Assembly: GCF_016908375.1 (NCBI RefSeq)
Contig: NZ_JAFBDS010000012.1
Span: 18,814 to 82,813 of the forward strand
DNA: 64,000 nt
Origin: Amphibacillus cookii
GTDB lineage: Bacteria > Bacillota > Bacilli > Bacillales > Amphibacillaceae
Reading direction: 5' to 3'
The notes below the pieces were generated by a model, which was given only the letters and a program-made list of their open reading frames with translations, ran no database searches and was not told the DNA's origin. This document shows, in pieces, positions 44,151 through 53,761 of the stretch; position 1 is the first letter of the stretch; the number at the start of each line of letters is the position of its first letter. The position numbers were made by a program, and so were the translations under genes.

Positions 44151-44366
44151 ATAAATCGAGCCTTCAATCAGTGGACAGAGGGCTACAGGACGTGGCGGTC
44201 TTAGTCTGTAATCCTTCTTAAAGATGTGGCTACGATCTTACCCACCCACTGATTGCAGGTTCGTTGAGTGAATCAGGACATTAGCGTCCGTTATCACCTA
44301 CCCAAATGAATTTGTTCTTCTCTCTATTTTGAGGGAGCTTTTACGGACGGTTTGCTGTAATAAAAA
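44151..44366 (+). repeat. Family A structured repeat, copy 9, with extended loop
   Basis: GAGCCTTCAATCAGTGG and CCCACCCACTGATTGCAGG form hairpin 1, but its loop holds about 70 extra nt (44175-44243) with a GTGGC/GCCAC-like fold of its own. Then TCGTTGAGTGAATCAGGACA, TTAGCGTCCGTTATC, TCTCTATTTTGAGG and TTACGGACGGTTTGCTGTAA follow. The insertion in the loop leaves the stem intact. Confidence 0.8.
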
Positions 44367-44409
44367 GTCCAATTACTAAAATAGTTTCTTTTCTATTACA
44401 TTAAAACAA

Positions 44410-44441
44410 GCAAACCTTAGTCGTATTGACCAGAGGTTTGC
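44410..44441 (-). terminator. Terminator of the arginine operon
   Basis: GCAAACCT (44410-44417) with AGGTTTGC (44434-44441). On the minus strand TTGTTTTAATG follows. It is about 20 nt behind argF. Confidence 0.75.
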
Positions 44442-44459
44442 CTGACTCATTAAAAACAC

Positions 44460-45410
44460 TTATTCAGCCATTAAAGCAATCATTAATGCTTTCTGTGCAT
44501 GTAAGCGATTCTCCGCTTCTTGAAAAATAACCGAATGATCCCCATCAATAATTTCAGCTGTGACCTCTTCGCCACGATGCGCGGGCAGACAATGCATAAA
44601 TAGATAATCTGCTTTGGCGTGCTTTAATAACGATCCATTGACTTGATAATCAGCAAATAATGTTTCTCGCTTTTTCTGTTCACTTTCTTGTCCCATACTT
44701 GCCCAAACATCGGTGTAGACAATATCTGCGTCCTTAATCGCTTCAACCGGATCTGTTGTCACTGTAATCGTTACATCATTCTCATTTGCGATCACTTGCG
44801 CGCGTTCAACCATTTCCTTTTTCGGCAAATAGCCATCCGGCGCTGCAGTACTGAAATCCATTCCCATTTTCACAGCTCCAGCCATTAACGAATGCGCCAT
44901 GTTATTGCCATCACCAATGTAGGCCATTTTTAAACCAGCTAATTTCCCTTTCACTTCTTCAATCGTTTGTAGATCTGCCAACACTTGACAGGGATGATAA
45001 TCGTCTGTTAAGCCATTAATGACTGGGATCGATGCATGTTCAGCCAGCTCTTCAACATCTGATTGGTGAAACGTCCGAATCATTATACCGTCCAAATAGC
45101 CTGAAAGTATTTTAGCTGTATCTGAGATCGGTTCACCTCTTCCTAATTGCAAGTCATTGGTACTCAAAAATAAGCCGATGCCACCAAGTTGATAAATACC
45201 TGACTCAAATGATACCCGTGTACGTGTTGAAGATTTTTCAAATATCATCCCTAACACTTTACCTTTTAATGGTTGATAAATCTGACCAGCCTTTTGTTTC
45301 GCTTTAACATCTTTGGCCAATTGTAACAGGTAAGCAATTTGCTCAGATGTAAAATCAAACAACGTCAAGCAATCACTACCTCTTAATTGATTTGCTACAT
45401 TAACAAACAT
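44460..45410 (-). CDS. argF: Ornithine carbamoyltransferase
   Basis: 316 residues. It joins carbamoyl phosphate and ornithine to citrulline. The carbamoyl-phosphate motif FEKSSTRTRVSFE, the DDYHPCQVLADL motif, and the C-terminal MHCLPAHRGEEV with the catalytic Cys are all present. It starts 3 nt after carB ends. The anabolic role is inferred from the carAB-argF-argGH context. Confidence 0.95.
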   Translation of the reverse strand: MFVNVANQLRGSDCLTLFDFTSEQIAYLLQLAKDVKAKQKAGQIYQPLKGKVLGMIFEKSSTRTRVSFESGIYQLGGIGLFLSTNDLQLGRGEPISDTAKILSGYLDGIMIRTFHQSDVEELAEHASIPVINGLTDDYHPCQVLADLQTIEEVKGKLAGLKMAYIGDGNNMAHSLMAGAVKMGMDFSTAAPDGYLPKKEMVERAQVIANENDVTITVTTDPVEAIKDADIVYTDVWASMGQESEQKKRETLFADYQVNGSLLKHAKADYLFMHCLPAHRGEEVTAEIIDGDHSVIFQEAENRLHAQKALMIALMAE

Positions 45411-45412
45411 CT

Positions 45413-48400
45413 TTACACCTCTACTTTCGCCTTATTAAGATCATGCGCACCTTTACGATACGCTTTCAACGTACTTGGCTCAATGGCTTCATGTTGCCAA
45501 GCATTGAGATAAGCGATTAATGTCTCCGCACGACTTAACACAACTGCTCCAACTGTAAGTCCTTGTGCACGGATATTCTGTGATTGTTGATCACAAATGA
45601 CATTAAATTGCTCGTTTTCAATCGCTACTAGCACTTCTTGTTCTGTTAAAACGTGTTCGACCTGATAGCCAGCATCTAATAGAAGCTTAGCTGTATCTTC
45701 TGTTGCCGCTACCTTACCCGTTGTTTCTTGTAGTGCTTTTATAAGTGCAGTTGACACACTCGTTATTGATAAGAAAAGCCCCTTCTCTTCCGTAATCGGT
45801 AAAAAGTGTTCCTCTTTCCATCCAAAAGCTTTAGCTAGAGCGGCTTCAACCGTCTTTCCAATCCCGATCGCTTCACCGGTCGACTTCATTTCCGGCGCTA
45901 ATATCGGATCAACACCCGGAAGCTTTGTTGAAGAGAAGATTGGCATTTTGACAGCATAGAAAGGTACTTCTTTATGCAACCCAAGCATCCAACCTTGATC
46001 ACGTAAATTTTTTCCCATTTGGACTTTTGTGGCAAGATCAATCATTTCCACACCGGTTATTTTGCTTGCAATCGGCACGGTGCGCGATGCCCGCGGATTA
46101 ACTTCTAACACATAGATCGTTTGTCGATCCTCACTCATTACAAATTGAATATTAATAATGCCCTTTATATTAAGGTATTGTGATATTTTTTTCGTATAAT
46201 CTTCGATTGTTGCTTTTTGTTCGGACGTTAAACTTGGTGCTGGAAAAATGGCTACACTGTCACCAGAATGAACACCTGCACGTTCAACATGTTCAAAAAT
46301 GCCAGGAATTATAATATCTTCACCATCGCAGACTGCATCAATCTCTACTTCGTTACCTATAATAAATTGATCAATCAGTAGCGGAAAAAGTCGCGATGAA
46401 GGAGTTTGCTCGATTAATGTACCCAAATAGTCAGCAAGTTCCCGCTCATTTTTTAGCACAACCATACCTTGCCCACCAATCACATACGAAGGACGCATCA
46501 GAACAGGGTAACCAATTTCCGCTGCAACAGCTTTAGCATCAGCAACTGACATAACCGTAGCGCCAGGAATATGAGGAATGTTTAATGCGTTTAGAAGTTG
46601 ATAGAATTGTTCACGATCTTCTGTTTTTTCAATTATAGAAAGATCCGTTCCAATCATATTAACCCCATGTTTGCTTAGACCCTCTGCTAGATTAATTGCC
46701 GTTTGTCCACCGTATTGAATGAGGACCCCATCTGCTTGTTCCTTGTTTACAACATGAAGGACATCTTCTACCGTTAAAGGCTCAAAGTAGAGGTGATCAG
46801 CCGTACTATAATCTGTACTTACCGTCTCGGGGTTATTATTTATAACAATGGCAGCCACCCCTTGATCTTTTAGCGAAAATGCGGCGTGAACCGAGCAATA
46901 ATCAAACTCAACACCTTGCCCAATTCGAATCGGTCCAGACCCCAGAACGACAACACGCTGGTTTTTATCTAGTGATTCAACTTCATCATATTCTTGCCAC
47001 GAACTATAGAAATAAGGGGTATCTGCCGAAAATTCAGCTGCGCACGTATCAACCATCTTATAACTAGCAGATAACTCAAGTTGATTATTCTTATCTAGAA
47101 CACTATTCTCCTCAATAGCGAAGAGTGAAGCTATTCTAGAATTCGGTATACTATACTGTTTGGCTTGCTTTAGTTCACTAGCTGCAATATGTTCCCAGCC
47201 TTTTTCAGACAAGGCTATTTCAAAATCAATCATGCATTTAAGTTCTTCAAGAAAATACTTGGTAATACCGGTAAATCCCTTTAATTGACTTACACTATAG
47301 CCACGACGCAGCAATTCGGCTAATAAAAATAGACGTTGGTCAGTCGGGTTAACAATTCCTGCTTCTAATTGTTGATTTGTTAATTTTTCGATACCTGGCC
47401 ATACTAAACTATCTAATCCCAACTCTAGTGATCGAATCGCTTTGTTTAATGCAGCTGGAAAATTACGCGCTAATGCCATCACTTCCCCGGTCGCTTTCAT
47501 TTGTGTACCTAGCGATCGGTCCGCTTGATAAAACTTGTCAAAAGGCCAGCGCGGAATTTTCAAAGCGATATAATCGATGGCTGGTTCGAAACTTGCATAT
47601 GTATCCCCCGTGATTGGATTTAACACTTCATCCAAATGATAACCAAGTGCAAGTTTTGCAGCAATTCGCGCAATCGGATACCCGGTTGCTTTAGAAGCAA
47701 GTGCACTTGATCGACTGACCCTTGGGTTCACTTCAATAATAATATAATCATCACTAGTTGGATCAAGAGCAAATTGAATATTACATCCGCCAATCACACC
47801 AAGTTCTCGAATCACTTTAACGGAGGATGAGCGTAACATTTGATGTTGCTGATCAGTTAATGTTTGCGTAGGGGCAACCACTATACTATCCCCTGTATGA
47901 ACACCAACAGGGTCAAAGTTCTCCATATTACAAATAATCACGCACGTATCATTACCATCCCGCATCACTTCATACTCGATTTCTTTCCAACCTTTCACGC
48001 TTTGTTCGATTAATACTTGGTGAATCGGACTTTGATGCAAACCATTTTTAACAATTCTCATCAGTTCCGATTGATTATTCGCGATTCCACCACCTGCTCC
48101 ACCCAACGTATATGCAGGTCTGACAATAAGAGGATAGCCGATTTGAGTGGCAAATTCACAAGCTTCTGTTACACTTTCTACTGATTGGCTCTCTGCAATC
48201 GGTTCATTAATTTCTTTCATCATTGACTTGAAAATTTCCCGATCTTCACCTTTTTGGATGGTTTCCAACGGGGTCCCTAGTAAAGTGACTTGGTGTTGAG
48301 CTAACACCCCTGCATCTGTAAGTGCCATAGCCAAATTCAAACCGGTTTGCCCGCCCAAAGTTGGTAAGAGGCCATCCGGTTTTTCCTTTGCTATAATCTT

Positions 48401-48625
48401 ACTGACAGAGTTAAGGGTGAGCGGTTCTAAATAAATCTGGTCCGCAATATTTTCATCAGTCATAATGGTTGCCGGATTATTATTAACAAGTATGACTTCA
48501 ATACCTTCTTCTTTTAGTGCAAGACAAGCTTGCGTCCCTGCATAATCGAATTCTGCCGCTTGACCAATTACAATCGGTCCGGAGCCGATGACTAACACTT
48601 TGTTTATCTCTGTTAACTTAGGCAT
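45413..48625 (-). CDS. carB: Carbamoyl-phosphate synthase large subunit
   Basis: 1070 residues with duplicated ATP-grasp halves. Start motifs KVLVIGSGPIVIGQAAEFDY and RVVVLGSGPIRIGQGVEFDY open the two halves; EVNPRVSRSSAL and EVNPRASRTVPI mark the active sites. The C-terminal 130 residues form the MGS-like regulatory domain. It makes carbamoyl phosphate with CarA. The gene overlaps carA by 8 nt. Its place before argF suggests the arginine-dedicated enzyme rather than the pyrimidine one. Confidence 0.93.
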   Translation of the reverse strand: MPKLTEINKVLVIGSGPIVIGQAAEFDYAGTQACLALKEEGIEVILVNNNPATIMTDENIADQIYLEPLTLNSVSKIIAKEKPDGLLPTLGGQTGLNLAMALTDAGVLAQHQVTLLGTPLETIQKGEDREIFKSMMKEINEPIAESQSVESVTEACEFATQIGYPLIVRPAYTLGGAGGGIANNQSELMRIVKNGLHQSPIHQVLIEQSVKGWKEIEYEVMRDGNDTCVIICNMENFDPVGVHTGDSIVVAPTQTLTDQQHQMLRSSSVKVIRELGVIGGCNIQFALDPTSDDYIIIEVNPRVSRSSALASKATGYPIARIAAKLALGYHLDEVLNPITGDTYASFEPAIDYIALKIPRWPFDKFYQADRSLGTQMKATGEVMALARNFPAALNKAIRSLELGLDSLVWPGIEKLTNQQLEAGIVNPTDQRLFLLAELLRRGYSVSQLKGFTGITKYFLEELKCMIDFEIALSEKGWEHIAASELKQAKQYSIPNSRIASLFAIEENSVLDKNNQLELSASYKMVDTCAAEFSADTPYFYSSWQEYDEVESLDKNQRVVVLGSGPIRIGQGVEFDYCSVHAAFSLKDQGVAAIVINNNPETVSTDYSTADHLYFEPLTVEDVLHVVNKEQADGVLIQYGGQTAINLAEGLSKHGVNMIGTDLSIIEKTEDREQFYQLLNALNIPHIPGATVMSVADAKAVAAEIGYPVLMRPSYVIGGQGMVVLKNERELADYLGTLIEQTPSSRLFPLLIDQFIIGNEVEIDAVCDGEDIIIPGIFEHVERAGVHSGDSVAIFPAPSLTSEQKATIEDYTKKISQYLNIKGIINIQFVMSEDRQTIYVLEVNPRASRTVPIASKITGVEMIDLATKVQMGKNLRDQGWMLGLHKEVPFYAVKMPIFSSTKLPGVDPILAPEMKSTGEAIGIGKTVEAALAKAFGWKEEHFLPITEEKGLFLSITSVSTALIKALQETTGKVAATEDTAKLLLDAGYQVEHVLTEQEVLVAIENEQFNVICDQQSQNIRAQGLTVGAVVLSRAETLIAYLNAWQHEAIEPSTLKAYRKGAHDLNKAKVEV

Positions 48626-49706
48626 GTTGTTTCGCTCCCTTTAAACATAATGACTCAACAAAATCTGCAAATATATAGTGCGTATCAACAGGCCCAGGAT
48701 GTGCTTCAGGGTGAAACTGAACGGTTTGAATTGCCTTTGTTTTATGTCTTAACCCTTCAACAGATTGATCATTGACATTTAGATGTGAGATACACCATTG
48801 TGACTGATCAATGGTTGTTTCTTTAACCACATAACCGTGGTTTTGCGAGGTGATCATCACTTTTCCAGTAGCCAAATCCTTTACAGGGTGATTGCTACCA
48901 CGATGACCATATGGTAAACGCGATGTTTTTCCACCAAAAGCTAAAGCAATTAATTGATGACCTAAGCAAATACCAAGAGTTGGATATGTTTCAGCCACAG
49001 CTTTAACTGTTGGCAAAAACGCAGTAAGACTCGCTGGGTCACCAGGACCGTTAGAAAAGATAACCGCATCTGGATCTAGACTTTGAATCGTCAAATAGCT
49101 AGTATCATATGGAACCACTGTCACCTCACAACCTACGTTCAGCAACGCGTCTACAATCGACTGCTTATGGCCGTAGTCGAACACGACAACATGTTTTTCC
49201 AGTGGATTTGCTTGCGGTGAATAATAGACGCTTTCTTTTACTGATACACGCTTTACCACCTCTGGATCAATCGATATTTGCACGGGCTGATCATTAGGAT
49301 CAGAAGTTATCTTTCCATAAACTTCGCCATGCTCTCGAATAATTTTTGTTAAGGCTCGTGTATCGACATCATAAAGCGTTGGTACTCCAACACGATTAAC
49401 AAAATCTACTAGAGAGTAATGCGATTGATAATGTTCAGGGTCAAAGCATGGTGTTGAAATAATTAATCCAGACAATGCGGTATGAACACTTTCATTTGTT
49501 TGGTCATTACAACCATAGTTGCCGATCAATGGATAAGTAAGCGAGACGATTTGACCTGCATATGAAGGGTCAGTAATAACCTCTTGATAACCCGTCATCG
49601 CTGTATTAAAAACAAGCTCACCTTCTTGGCAAAACGGCTTACTCAACCATTTTCCAGACAATACATCCCCTGTATTAAGAACCAAATAGCCTTTAAGTTG
49701 ATCCAT
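48618..49706 (-). CDS. carA: Carbamoyl-phosphate synthase small (glutaminase) subunit
   Basis: About 362 residues. The N-terminal CPSase domain has TAMTGYQEVITDPSYAGQIV. The class I glutamine amidotransferase domain has the nucleophile in LGICLGHQ and the His/Glu pair in QFHPEAHPGP. It supplies ammonia to CarB. GGGGGGAA lies 5 nt before the ATG at 49706; the upstream TTGs in frame (49724) fall inside the leader. Confidence 0.93.
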   Translation of the reverse strand: MDQLKGYLVLNTGDVLSGKWLSKPFCQEGELVFNTAMTGYQEVITDPSYAGQIVSLTYPLIGNYGCNDQTNESVHTALSGLIISTPCFDPEHYQSHYSLVDFVNRVGVPTLYDVDTRALTKIIREHGEVYGKITSDPNDQPVQISIDPEVVKRVSVKESVYYSPQANPLEKHVVVFDYGHKQSIVDALLNVGCEVTVVPYDTSYLTIQSLDPDAVIFSNGPGDPASLTAFLPTVKAVAETYPTLGICLGHQLIALAFGGKTSRLPYGHRGSNHPVKDLATGKVMITSQNHGYVVKETTIDQSQWCISHLNVNDQSVEGLRHKTKAIQTVQFHPEAHPGPVDTHYIFADFVESLCLKGAKQHA

Positions 49707-49730
49707 AACTGTTCCCCCCAACAACGAATA

Positions 49731-49759
49731 AATATACCTTTAGTTTTATAAATATACAA
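49731..49759 (-). promoter_or_regulatory. Promoter of carAB-argF with possible ARG box
   Basis: On the minus strand TTGTAT (complement of 49754-49759), a 17-nt spacer and TATATT (complement of 49731-49736). The plus-strand string GAATAAATATACC just below it resembles half of an ARG box. So carAB-argF can be transcribed apart from argGH. Confidence 0.5.
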
Positions 49760-49775
49760 AAACCTGTATAAGAAA

Positions 49776-49800
49776 AACTTGATTTATCATTAATCAAGTT
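49776..49800 (-). terminator. Terminator of argGH
   Basis: AACTTGATT (49776-49784) with AATCAAGTT (49792-49800), 9 bp. T-rich on the minus strand (TTTTTCTTAT). It divides argGH from carAB-argF. Confidence 0.7.
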
Positions 49801-49828
49801 TTCTCATTTCTATTTAAAGCAAAACGCA

Positions 49829-51256
49829 CTAAGTTACTATTAATTTCTTCAGTAAAGTTATTTTTCCTTGGAGCCATGTTTCATGGTCTTCAAAAAATTG
49901 ACGGGCTTGTTTAATTTGATCTTCGACACGATTTTTAGCTGTACCACCTGTTACATCTCGTGCATTAACAACGGCTTTTGCTGATAAGACATCATAAATA
50001 TCTTCATCAATCGCTTTAGAAAAACGTTTGAATTCAGCTAATGATAAATCAAGTAAGTATTTACTTTGTTCAATACTGTATAGAACTGTCTGGCCAACAA
50101 TCGCATGCGCTTCACGGAATGGGATGTCTTTGCCTACTAAATAATCAGCTAAGTCGGTCGCATTCGAATAATCTTTGACAACCGCTTGATACATGACATC
50201 TTTGTGAACATTCATTGTTTCAATCATCGGAGCAAATAAGGCAAGTGCTCCTTTTAGTGTCTCAACCGTATCAAACATGCCTTCTTTATCCTCTTGCATA
50301 TCTTTGTTATAAGCAAGTGGCAAGCCTTTCAGCGTGGTTAACATCCCCATTAAATGACCGAATACACGTCCCGTCTTACCACGAACCAACTCTGGCACAT
50401 CGGGATTTTTTTTCTGTGGCATCATACTACTTCCTGTGCAAAAGGCATCATCTAACTCAATAAAGTTAAACTCAGCACTTGACCATTGCACAAGCTCTTC
50501 TGACAATCTTGATAAGTGCATAATGACTAATGACGCATCTGCCAAAAATTCAATAACAAAATCACGATCACTGACCGCATCTAAACTATTTTCAGACACC
50601 GCATCAAAGCCAAGTTGGTCAGCAACAAACGACCGATCAATCGGAAAAGACGTTCCTGCGAGCGCTCCTGCTCCAAGTGGTGAGCGATTGACGCGTTTCC
50701 AACTATCCGTCAATCGTTCAAGATCACGTTGAAACATAAAGACATAGGCCATCATATGATGAGCAAAAAGTACAGGTTGTGCACGTTGCAAGTGGGTGTA
50801 TCCAGGTAAAACGGTATCTAAATTAGCTTCAGCTTGCTTTACCAATGCTTGTTGCAGTTCAAGCAATAGCGTCGCTATCGTGACAAGTGCATCACGTAAA
50901 TAGAGACGCATATCAAGTGCGACTTGGTCATTACGACTGCGCCCGGTGTGTAGTTTTCCACCGACACTTCCAATTTGATCAATCAATAATTTCTCAACAT
51001 TCATATGAATATCTTCATTTGCCTCTGTTAATTCAGCTTCACCACACTCAATTTGTGTGGCGACCTTTTTTAAACCATCAGTGATTAACTCTGCTTCTTG
51101 ATTCGTTATAATTGCACATTTTGCAAGCATGCTCACATGGGCGAGACTACCTTGAATATCAAACGTTGCTAACTTTTGATCAAATCTGATCGATGCTGTA
51201 TATTCATCTACGAGTTGATTAGTTGGTTTAGTAAATCGTCCGCCCCATAATTTCAT
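49829..51256 (-). CDS. argH: Argininosuccinate lyase
   Basis: 475 residues of the fumarase/aspartase superfamily. It releases arginine and fumarate. [20 protein letters not shown] is the family N-terminus; [17 protein letters not shown] and the signature [12 protein letters not shown] are present. It overlaps argG by 4 nt. Confidence 0.95.
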   Translation of the reverse strand: MKLWGGRFTKPTNQLVDEYTASIRFDQKLATFDIQGSLAHVSMLAKCAIITNQEAELITDGLKKVATQIECGEAELTEANEDIHMNVEKLLIDQIGSVGGKLHTGRSRNDQVALDMRLYLRDALVTIATLLLELQQALVKQAEANLDTVLPGYTHLQRAQPVLFAHHMMAYVFMFQRDLERLTDSWKRVNRSPLGAGALAGTSFPIDRSFVADQLGFDAVSENSLDAVSDRDFVIEFLADASLVIMHLSRLSEELVQWSSAEFNFIELDDAFCTGSSMMPQKKNPDVPELVRGKTGRVFGHLMGMLTTLKGLPLAYNKDMQEDKEGMFDTVETLKGALALFAPMIETMNVHKDVMYQAVVKDYSNATDLADYLVGKDIPFREAHAIVGQTVLYSIEQSKYLLDLSLAEFKRFSKAIDEDIYDVLSAKAVVNARDVTGGTAKNRVEDQIKQARQFFEDHETWLQGKITLLKKLIVT

Positions 51257-52512
51257 TGTTTGACCGCTTCCTTTACGTCAATCGTTGTTTTGGTAATGGA
51301 TGCTTTTTTATTTTGTTGAGCACCTGTTACCGTTTCATGCACTTGTGTCGGCAATCCCCATAATTTAATAAAACCTAGTGCCGCTTCATGATCAAACGCA
51401 TCTCCCTCAGAATATGTCGCTAGATCCATATCATAAAGCGAATGCGCTGATTCACGACCAACGACAAATGCCGTACCTTTATATAATTTCACTTTTACAT
51501 TACCAGATACATATTGCTGTGTTTGCTTAATAAAGGCTTGCAAAGCATCGGTAAGTGGTGAATACCACAAACCATCGTACACCGTTTGAGCTAATTTCTG
51601 TTCAATGATCGGCTTGAATTGCGCTACTTCTCTCGGTAGGGTTAAAGCTTCCAACTCTTGATGGGCAGCAATTAGAGTCACAGCAGCTGGTGCTTCATAG
51701 ATCTCTCTTGATTTAATACCAACTAAACGATTCTCAACATGATCAATTCTACCGACACCATGCTTTCCTGCCATTTTGTTTAAGTGTAAAACTAATTGAT
51801 CTAAGGCCATTTCCTCACCATTTATTGCAGTAGGCTTTCCTGCTTTAAAGCTAATTTGAATCGTTTCTGGTTGATCAGGTGCATCAACCGGATCAGTTGT
51901 TAAATCGAAGGCATCTTTTGGCGCTTCAGCCCATGGGTTTTCTAAAATACCACATTCATTACTTCTTCCCCATAAATTTTGGTCAATACTATATGGACTT
52001 TCTTTTCCAACCGGTACTGGAATCCCGTGTTTATCTGCATAAGCTAATTCTTCATCACGCGTCATCTTCCATTCTCTTACTGGTGCAACAATCTTCATAC
52101 TAGGGTTTAACGCGGTAAAAGCAACATCAAAACGGACTTGATCATTCCCTTTCCCTGTACAGCCGTGTGCAACAGCTACCGCTCCCTCTTTCTCAGCAAT
52201 GTCGATAAGAACTTTTGCAATCAATGGTCTTGATAATGCCGAAATTAAAGGATACTTTCCTTCATATAATAAATTAGCTTGTAGTGCTGGTAAAACATAT
52301 TCCTCTGCAAATAGCGCCTTAGCATCAACCGAATAGGATTTAATCGCCCCAACATCAATCGCCTTTTTCTTTACAAATTCTAAATCTTTTCCTTCTCCTA
52401 CATCTAATCCTACTGCGATCACATCATAGTTATATTGATCTTGTAACCATTTGATTGCAACAGAAGTATCTAATCCACCTGAATAGGCCAATACAATTTT
52501 ATCTTTTGTCAT
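51253..52512 (-). CDS. argG: Argininosuccinate synthase
   Basis: 419 residues. ATP-dependent ligation of citrulline and aspartate. The N-terminal PP-loop is [32 protein letters not shown] and [20 protein letters not shown] are characteristic. It is slightly longer than average at the C-terminus ([17 protein letters not shown]). AAGGGGAG sets the ATG. First gene of the arginine block. Confidence 0.95.
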   Translation of the reverse strand: MTKDKIVLAYSGGLDTSVAIKWLQDQYNYDVIAVGLDVGEGKDLEFVKKKAIDVGAIKSYSVDAKALFAEEYVLPALQANLLYEGKYPLISALSRPLIAKVLIDIAEKEGAVAVAHGCTGKGNDQVRFDVAFTALNPSMKIVAPVREWKMTRDEELAYADKHGIPVPVGKESPYSIDQNLWGRSNECGILENPWAEAPKDAFDLTTDPVDAPDQPETIQISFKAGKPTAINGEEMALDQLVLHLNKMAGKHGVGRIDHVENRLVGIKSREIYEAPAAVTLIAAHQELEALTLPREVAQFKPIIEQKLAQTVYDGLWYSPLTDALQAFIKQTQQYVSGNVKVKLYKGTAFVVGRESAHSLYDMDLATYSEGDAFDHEAALGFIKLWGLPTQVHETVTGAQQNKKASITKTTIDVKEAVKQ

Positions 52513-52574
52513 ATTTAATCTCCCCTTAATTGGTGTTATTTATAATTTGGTTTCGATCAGCTTTCTTTTGTATT

Positions 52575-52603
52575 ATTATGCATTAAAAAGAATAATAATT
52601 CAA
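52575..52603 (-). promoter_or_regulatory. argG promoter overlapped by an ARG box
   Basis: On the minus strand TTGAAT (complement of 52598-52603), a 17-nt spacer and CATAAT (complement of 52575-52580). The plus-strand string GAATAATAATTCAA (52590-52603) is close to the Bacillus ArgR/AhrC box core GAATAAAAATTCAA and covers the -35. Repression by arginine-bound ArgR is therefore expected. Confidence 0.6.
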
Positions 52604-52778
52604 CCCTTATTTACATTAAATTAACGAAATAAACATTAAAATATTGTTATTAAACCTTTACATTAGCACTAAATCCCTTTCTAACCTCGATATTCAACCA
52701 TTTTTATATTTATACATCTGTAACAAAATTTCATCAAAATCGTCTGATTGAATACTAAAACGATTGGGGGGGCAAATA

Positions 52779-53633
52779 TTGAGAACAAAACTTTTTCTTA
52801 TGTTAACAACATTTTTTTTCATCACTGGATGTAGCCAAGAACAGCATGACAATACAATGATTAGCGAACGTTCAGAAGTAGCATTAGAGTCATACGACTT
52901 TAATAGCGATCAAGAGGTAACTGAAGATACAGTATATGAGTTGACCGGGGACACAGAAGAAAACCGCAAGATTATTTACAACGCTTTCCTTAAGCTGGAA
53001 GTGGTACAATACTTAGATACGATGAATTTAATAGAAGATAAACTCAGTCAATACGATGGTTACATTGTGTCTAATCAAACCAGTCGAATAGACGAACATC
53101 TATATGATGGCGAATTAATCGTACGTATTCCAGAAGCATTTTTATACGATTTTATTAATACACTTCAAACAGAGGACATAACCATTCATCATCAGAACAT
53201 AGGTGGTGAAGATGTAACAGAAGCATATGTTGATTTAGAAACGCGCCTAACGTCAAAAGAAAAAGTAGAGGAAAGGCTCATTTCACTTATGGAGGAAGCT
53301 GATTCAACAGAAGATTTATTAAATATATCTAATGAGTTGGCGGAGGTTCAACTAGAAATTGAACAATTAAAGGGGCAAATACATTACTATGAAAATCGAG
53401 CTGAACTCGCCACTGTTCACCTATCGATTTTCGAGCAACGAACAGATCCAGTGCATGACCAAGATTTAAATATTTGGGAAAGAATAAACGATCAATGGCT
53501 GACGAGCTACAACATTTTGGTAGTCGGCGCGGTCAACTTTTTCATCTTTATTATTGGCAACTTACCTATCCTGTTGGTATTATCAGTGGTCACTTGGTTT
53601 ATCTACCGATATTATGTAAAAAACAAAGAATAG
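52779..53633 (+). CDS. DUF4349 membrane-anchored lipoprotein
   Basis: About 284 residues. The lipobox is ITGC (Cys about 18), and the DUF4349 body has KLEVVQYLDTMNLIEDKL, YDGYIVSNQT, LIVRIPEAF and the coiled-coil segment EVQLEIEQLKGQIHYYENR. A C-terminal membrane helix and a short basic tail follow. TTG at 52779 after GGGGGG is the natural start. It faces outward; its function is unknown. It converges with ddl. Confidence 0.8.
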   Translation: MRTKLFLMLTTFFFITGCSQEQHDNTMISERSEVALESYDFNSDQEVTEDTVYELTGDTEENRKIIYNAFLKLEVVQYLDTMNLIEDKLSQYDGYIVSNQTSRIDEHLYDGELIVRIPEAFLYDFINTLQTEDITIHHQNIGGEDVTEAYVDLETRLTSKEKVEERLISLMEEADSTEDLLNISNELAEVQLEIEQLKGQIHYYENRAELATVHLSIFEQRTDPVHDQDLNIWERINDQWLTSYNILVVGAVNFFIFIIGNLPILLVLSVVTWFIYRYYVKNKE

Positions 53634-53693
53634 TGATACAAGAAACTCAGAAGCCCACTTGCTTTTGCTACAATGCAATCAACTGGAAAGCTG

Positions 53694-53752
53694 GGGCTGA
53701 GACAAAAAAACGCGCGTTGAACCTTAGAGATAGCGAAGTTTTTGTCCAGCCC
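53694..53752 (-). repeat. GGGCTG-GACAAAA hairpin repeat behind ddl
   Basis: GGGCTGAGACAAAAA (53694-53708) with TTTTTGTCCAGCCC (53739-53752), one base bulged. It resembles the widespread Firmicute repeat of this type and the ends of family C. It lies between the converging DUF4349 and ddl genes, where it can end both transcripts. Confidence 0.6.
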
Positions 53753-53761
53753 TTATCAACC

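Noticed and set aside
4041..44366. Regularly structured repeats considered as a CRISPR array
   Set aside because: The copies are kilobases apart, about 150 nt long and diverged, with no spacers and no cas genes nearby.
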